From Bacteroidales bacterium (GTDB lineage Bacteria > Bacteroidota > Bacteroidia > Bacteroidales > JAAUTT01), in assembly GCA_012031335.1 (NCBI GenBank), contig JAAUTT010000135.1, positions 1 to 8,739 on the forward strand: a stretch of 8,739 nucleotides of DNA, read 5' to 3'. Shown here piece after piece: positions 8,601-8,739 of this stretch; position 1 is the first letter of the stretch, and each line of letters starts with the position of its first letter. A program made the position numbers and the translations under genes. The notes beneath the pieces were generated by a model, which worked only from the letters and a program-made list of their open reading frames with translations, did no database searches and had not been told where the DNA came from.

Positions 8601-8739
8601 CAACCAGAACATGTTTCCAACTTGCTCCCATATCAGTTGTCAGATACAAGCCATGACTCTCGTTACTTATACTATTGCCGCCCACTGCAAGTGCTCTTTT
8701 GTTGTTATTCGGATCGATTGCAAAACCGGCATTTCCTCT
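5638..8739 (-). CDS. Large secreted Asp-box (BNR) beta-propeller protein with Big_7, ConA-like and T9SS sorting domains (5' partial, two frameshifts)
   Basis: More than 1,030 aa are visible; the N-terminus lies beyond the right edge, where the frame is open (RGNAGFAIDPNNN). From 8739 to about 7110 there are eleven or so Asp-box motifs of the S-x-D-x-G-x-T-W type (for example FRSDNGGLTW, FKSTDGGQTF, LKSTDGGETF, ISRDGGKTF, VKSTDKGITW), which form beta-propeller blades as in sialidases, Vps10 and GH74 xyloglucanases. Two tandem Ig-like Big_7 domains (6719-6988 and 6443-6706) come next, then a concanavalin-like sandwich (about 5917-6424, DWVPGTGTWVIKD to YYDNIEVIAAG). Last is a T9SS type A sorting domain (5641-5877, NIYPNPV, VYDIAGRKVYSG, GLYFIYL). 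The protein is thus exported and displayed or released by type IX secretion. Frame is lost near 7184-7186 (one T/A missing) and near 6277-6290 (probably one C/G missing). Enzyme or binding activity cannot be told; a GH74-like or glycan-binding role is plausible beside GH31. Confidence 0.85.
6443..6988 (-). repeat. Tandem duplication of a Big_7 Ig-like domain within the BNR protein
   Basis: Two successive units of about 88-90 codons (6719-6988 and 6443-6706) share the same order: an IS(I)-x-(A/S)P start, then a TVEPSGN/TDQDGT segment, SKVEFFNG followed by K-x-GED, a SAPYAFNW/SSPFSFAW segment, and KATDN near the end. This is a protein-level tandem domain repeat rather than an exact DNA repeat. 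Such Ig modules usually act as spacers or carbohydrate-contacting stalks between the catalytic or binding part and the anchor. Confidence 0.8.

Overview
The window looks like chromosomal DNA of a Bacteroidota bacterium, probably near Bacteroidales/Marinilabiliales. The evidence is AT-rich DNA with no clear Shine-Dalgarno sites, a type IX secretion (T9SS) C-terminal sorting domain, signal peptides ending in Ala-Gln, a small DUF2582-type winged-helix protein, and an RteC-family domain. No rRNA, tRNA, CRISPR or insertion sequence was found.

Layout. Positions 1-3886 read on the + strand; 3916-8739 read on the - strand. The two blocks converge on a short hairpin near 3898-3922. The + block starts with the C-terminal end of an RND efflux pump. 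It continues with a probable outer-membrane phospholipase A1 (His-Ser-Asn triad), a 67-aa winged-helix protein, a calcineurin-like phosphoesterase lipoprotein, and a small outer-membrane beta-barrel. These genes are spaced 4 to 25 bases apart and look like one cell-envelope operon. After a 62-base gap comes a pair 6 bases apart: a possible STAS/SpoIIAA-fold protein and an RteC-family protein that carries only the N-terminal domain.

The - block holds two genes in the same direction. The upstream one is a very large secreted protein that runs off the right edge: many Asp-box (BNR) repeats forming beta-propellers, two tandem Big_7 Ig-like domains, a concanavalin-like domain and a T9SS sorting domain. 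The downstream one is a signal-peptide-bearing GH31 glycosidase with both catalytic aspartates visible. Together they suggest extracellular and periplasmic glycan breakdown, but no SusC/SusD pair is in view.

The most important technical point is that four of the genes are broken in this sequence by single-base indels, seven in all: one in the RND gene, two in the small beta-barrel, two in the GH31, two in the BNR protein. Several lie in homopolymer runs. In every case the protein continues sensibly in another frame, so uncorrected long-read errors are the likeliest cause, and genes are given here at their reconstructed full extents. I see no clearly new biological system. The least explained pieces are the phosphoesterase/beta-barrel pair, the phospholipase linked to an efflux pump, and the STAS-like/truncated RteC pair.
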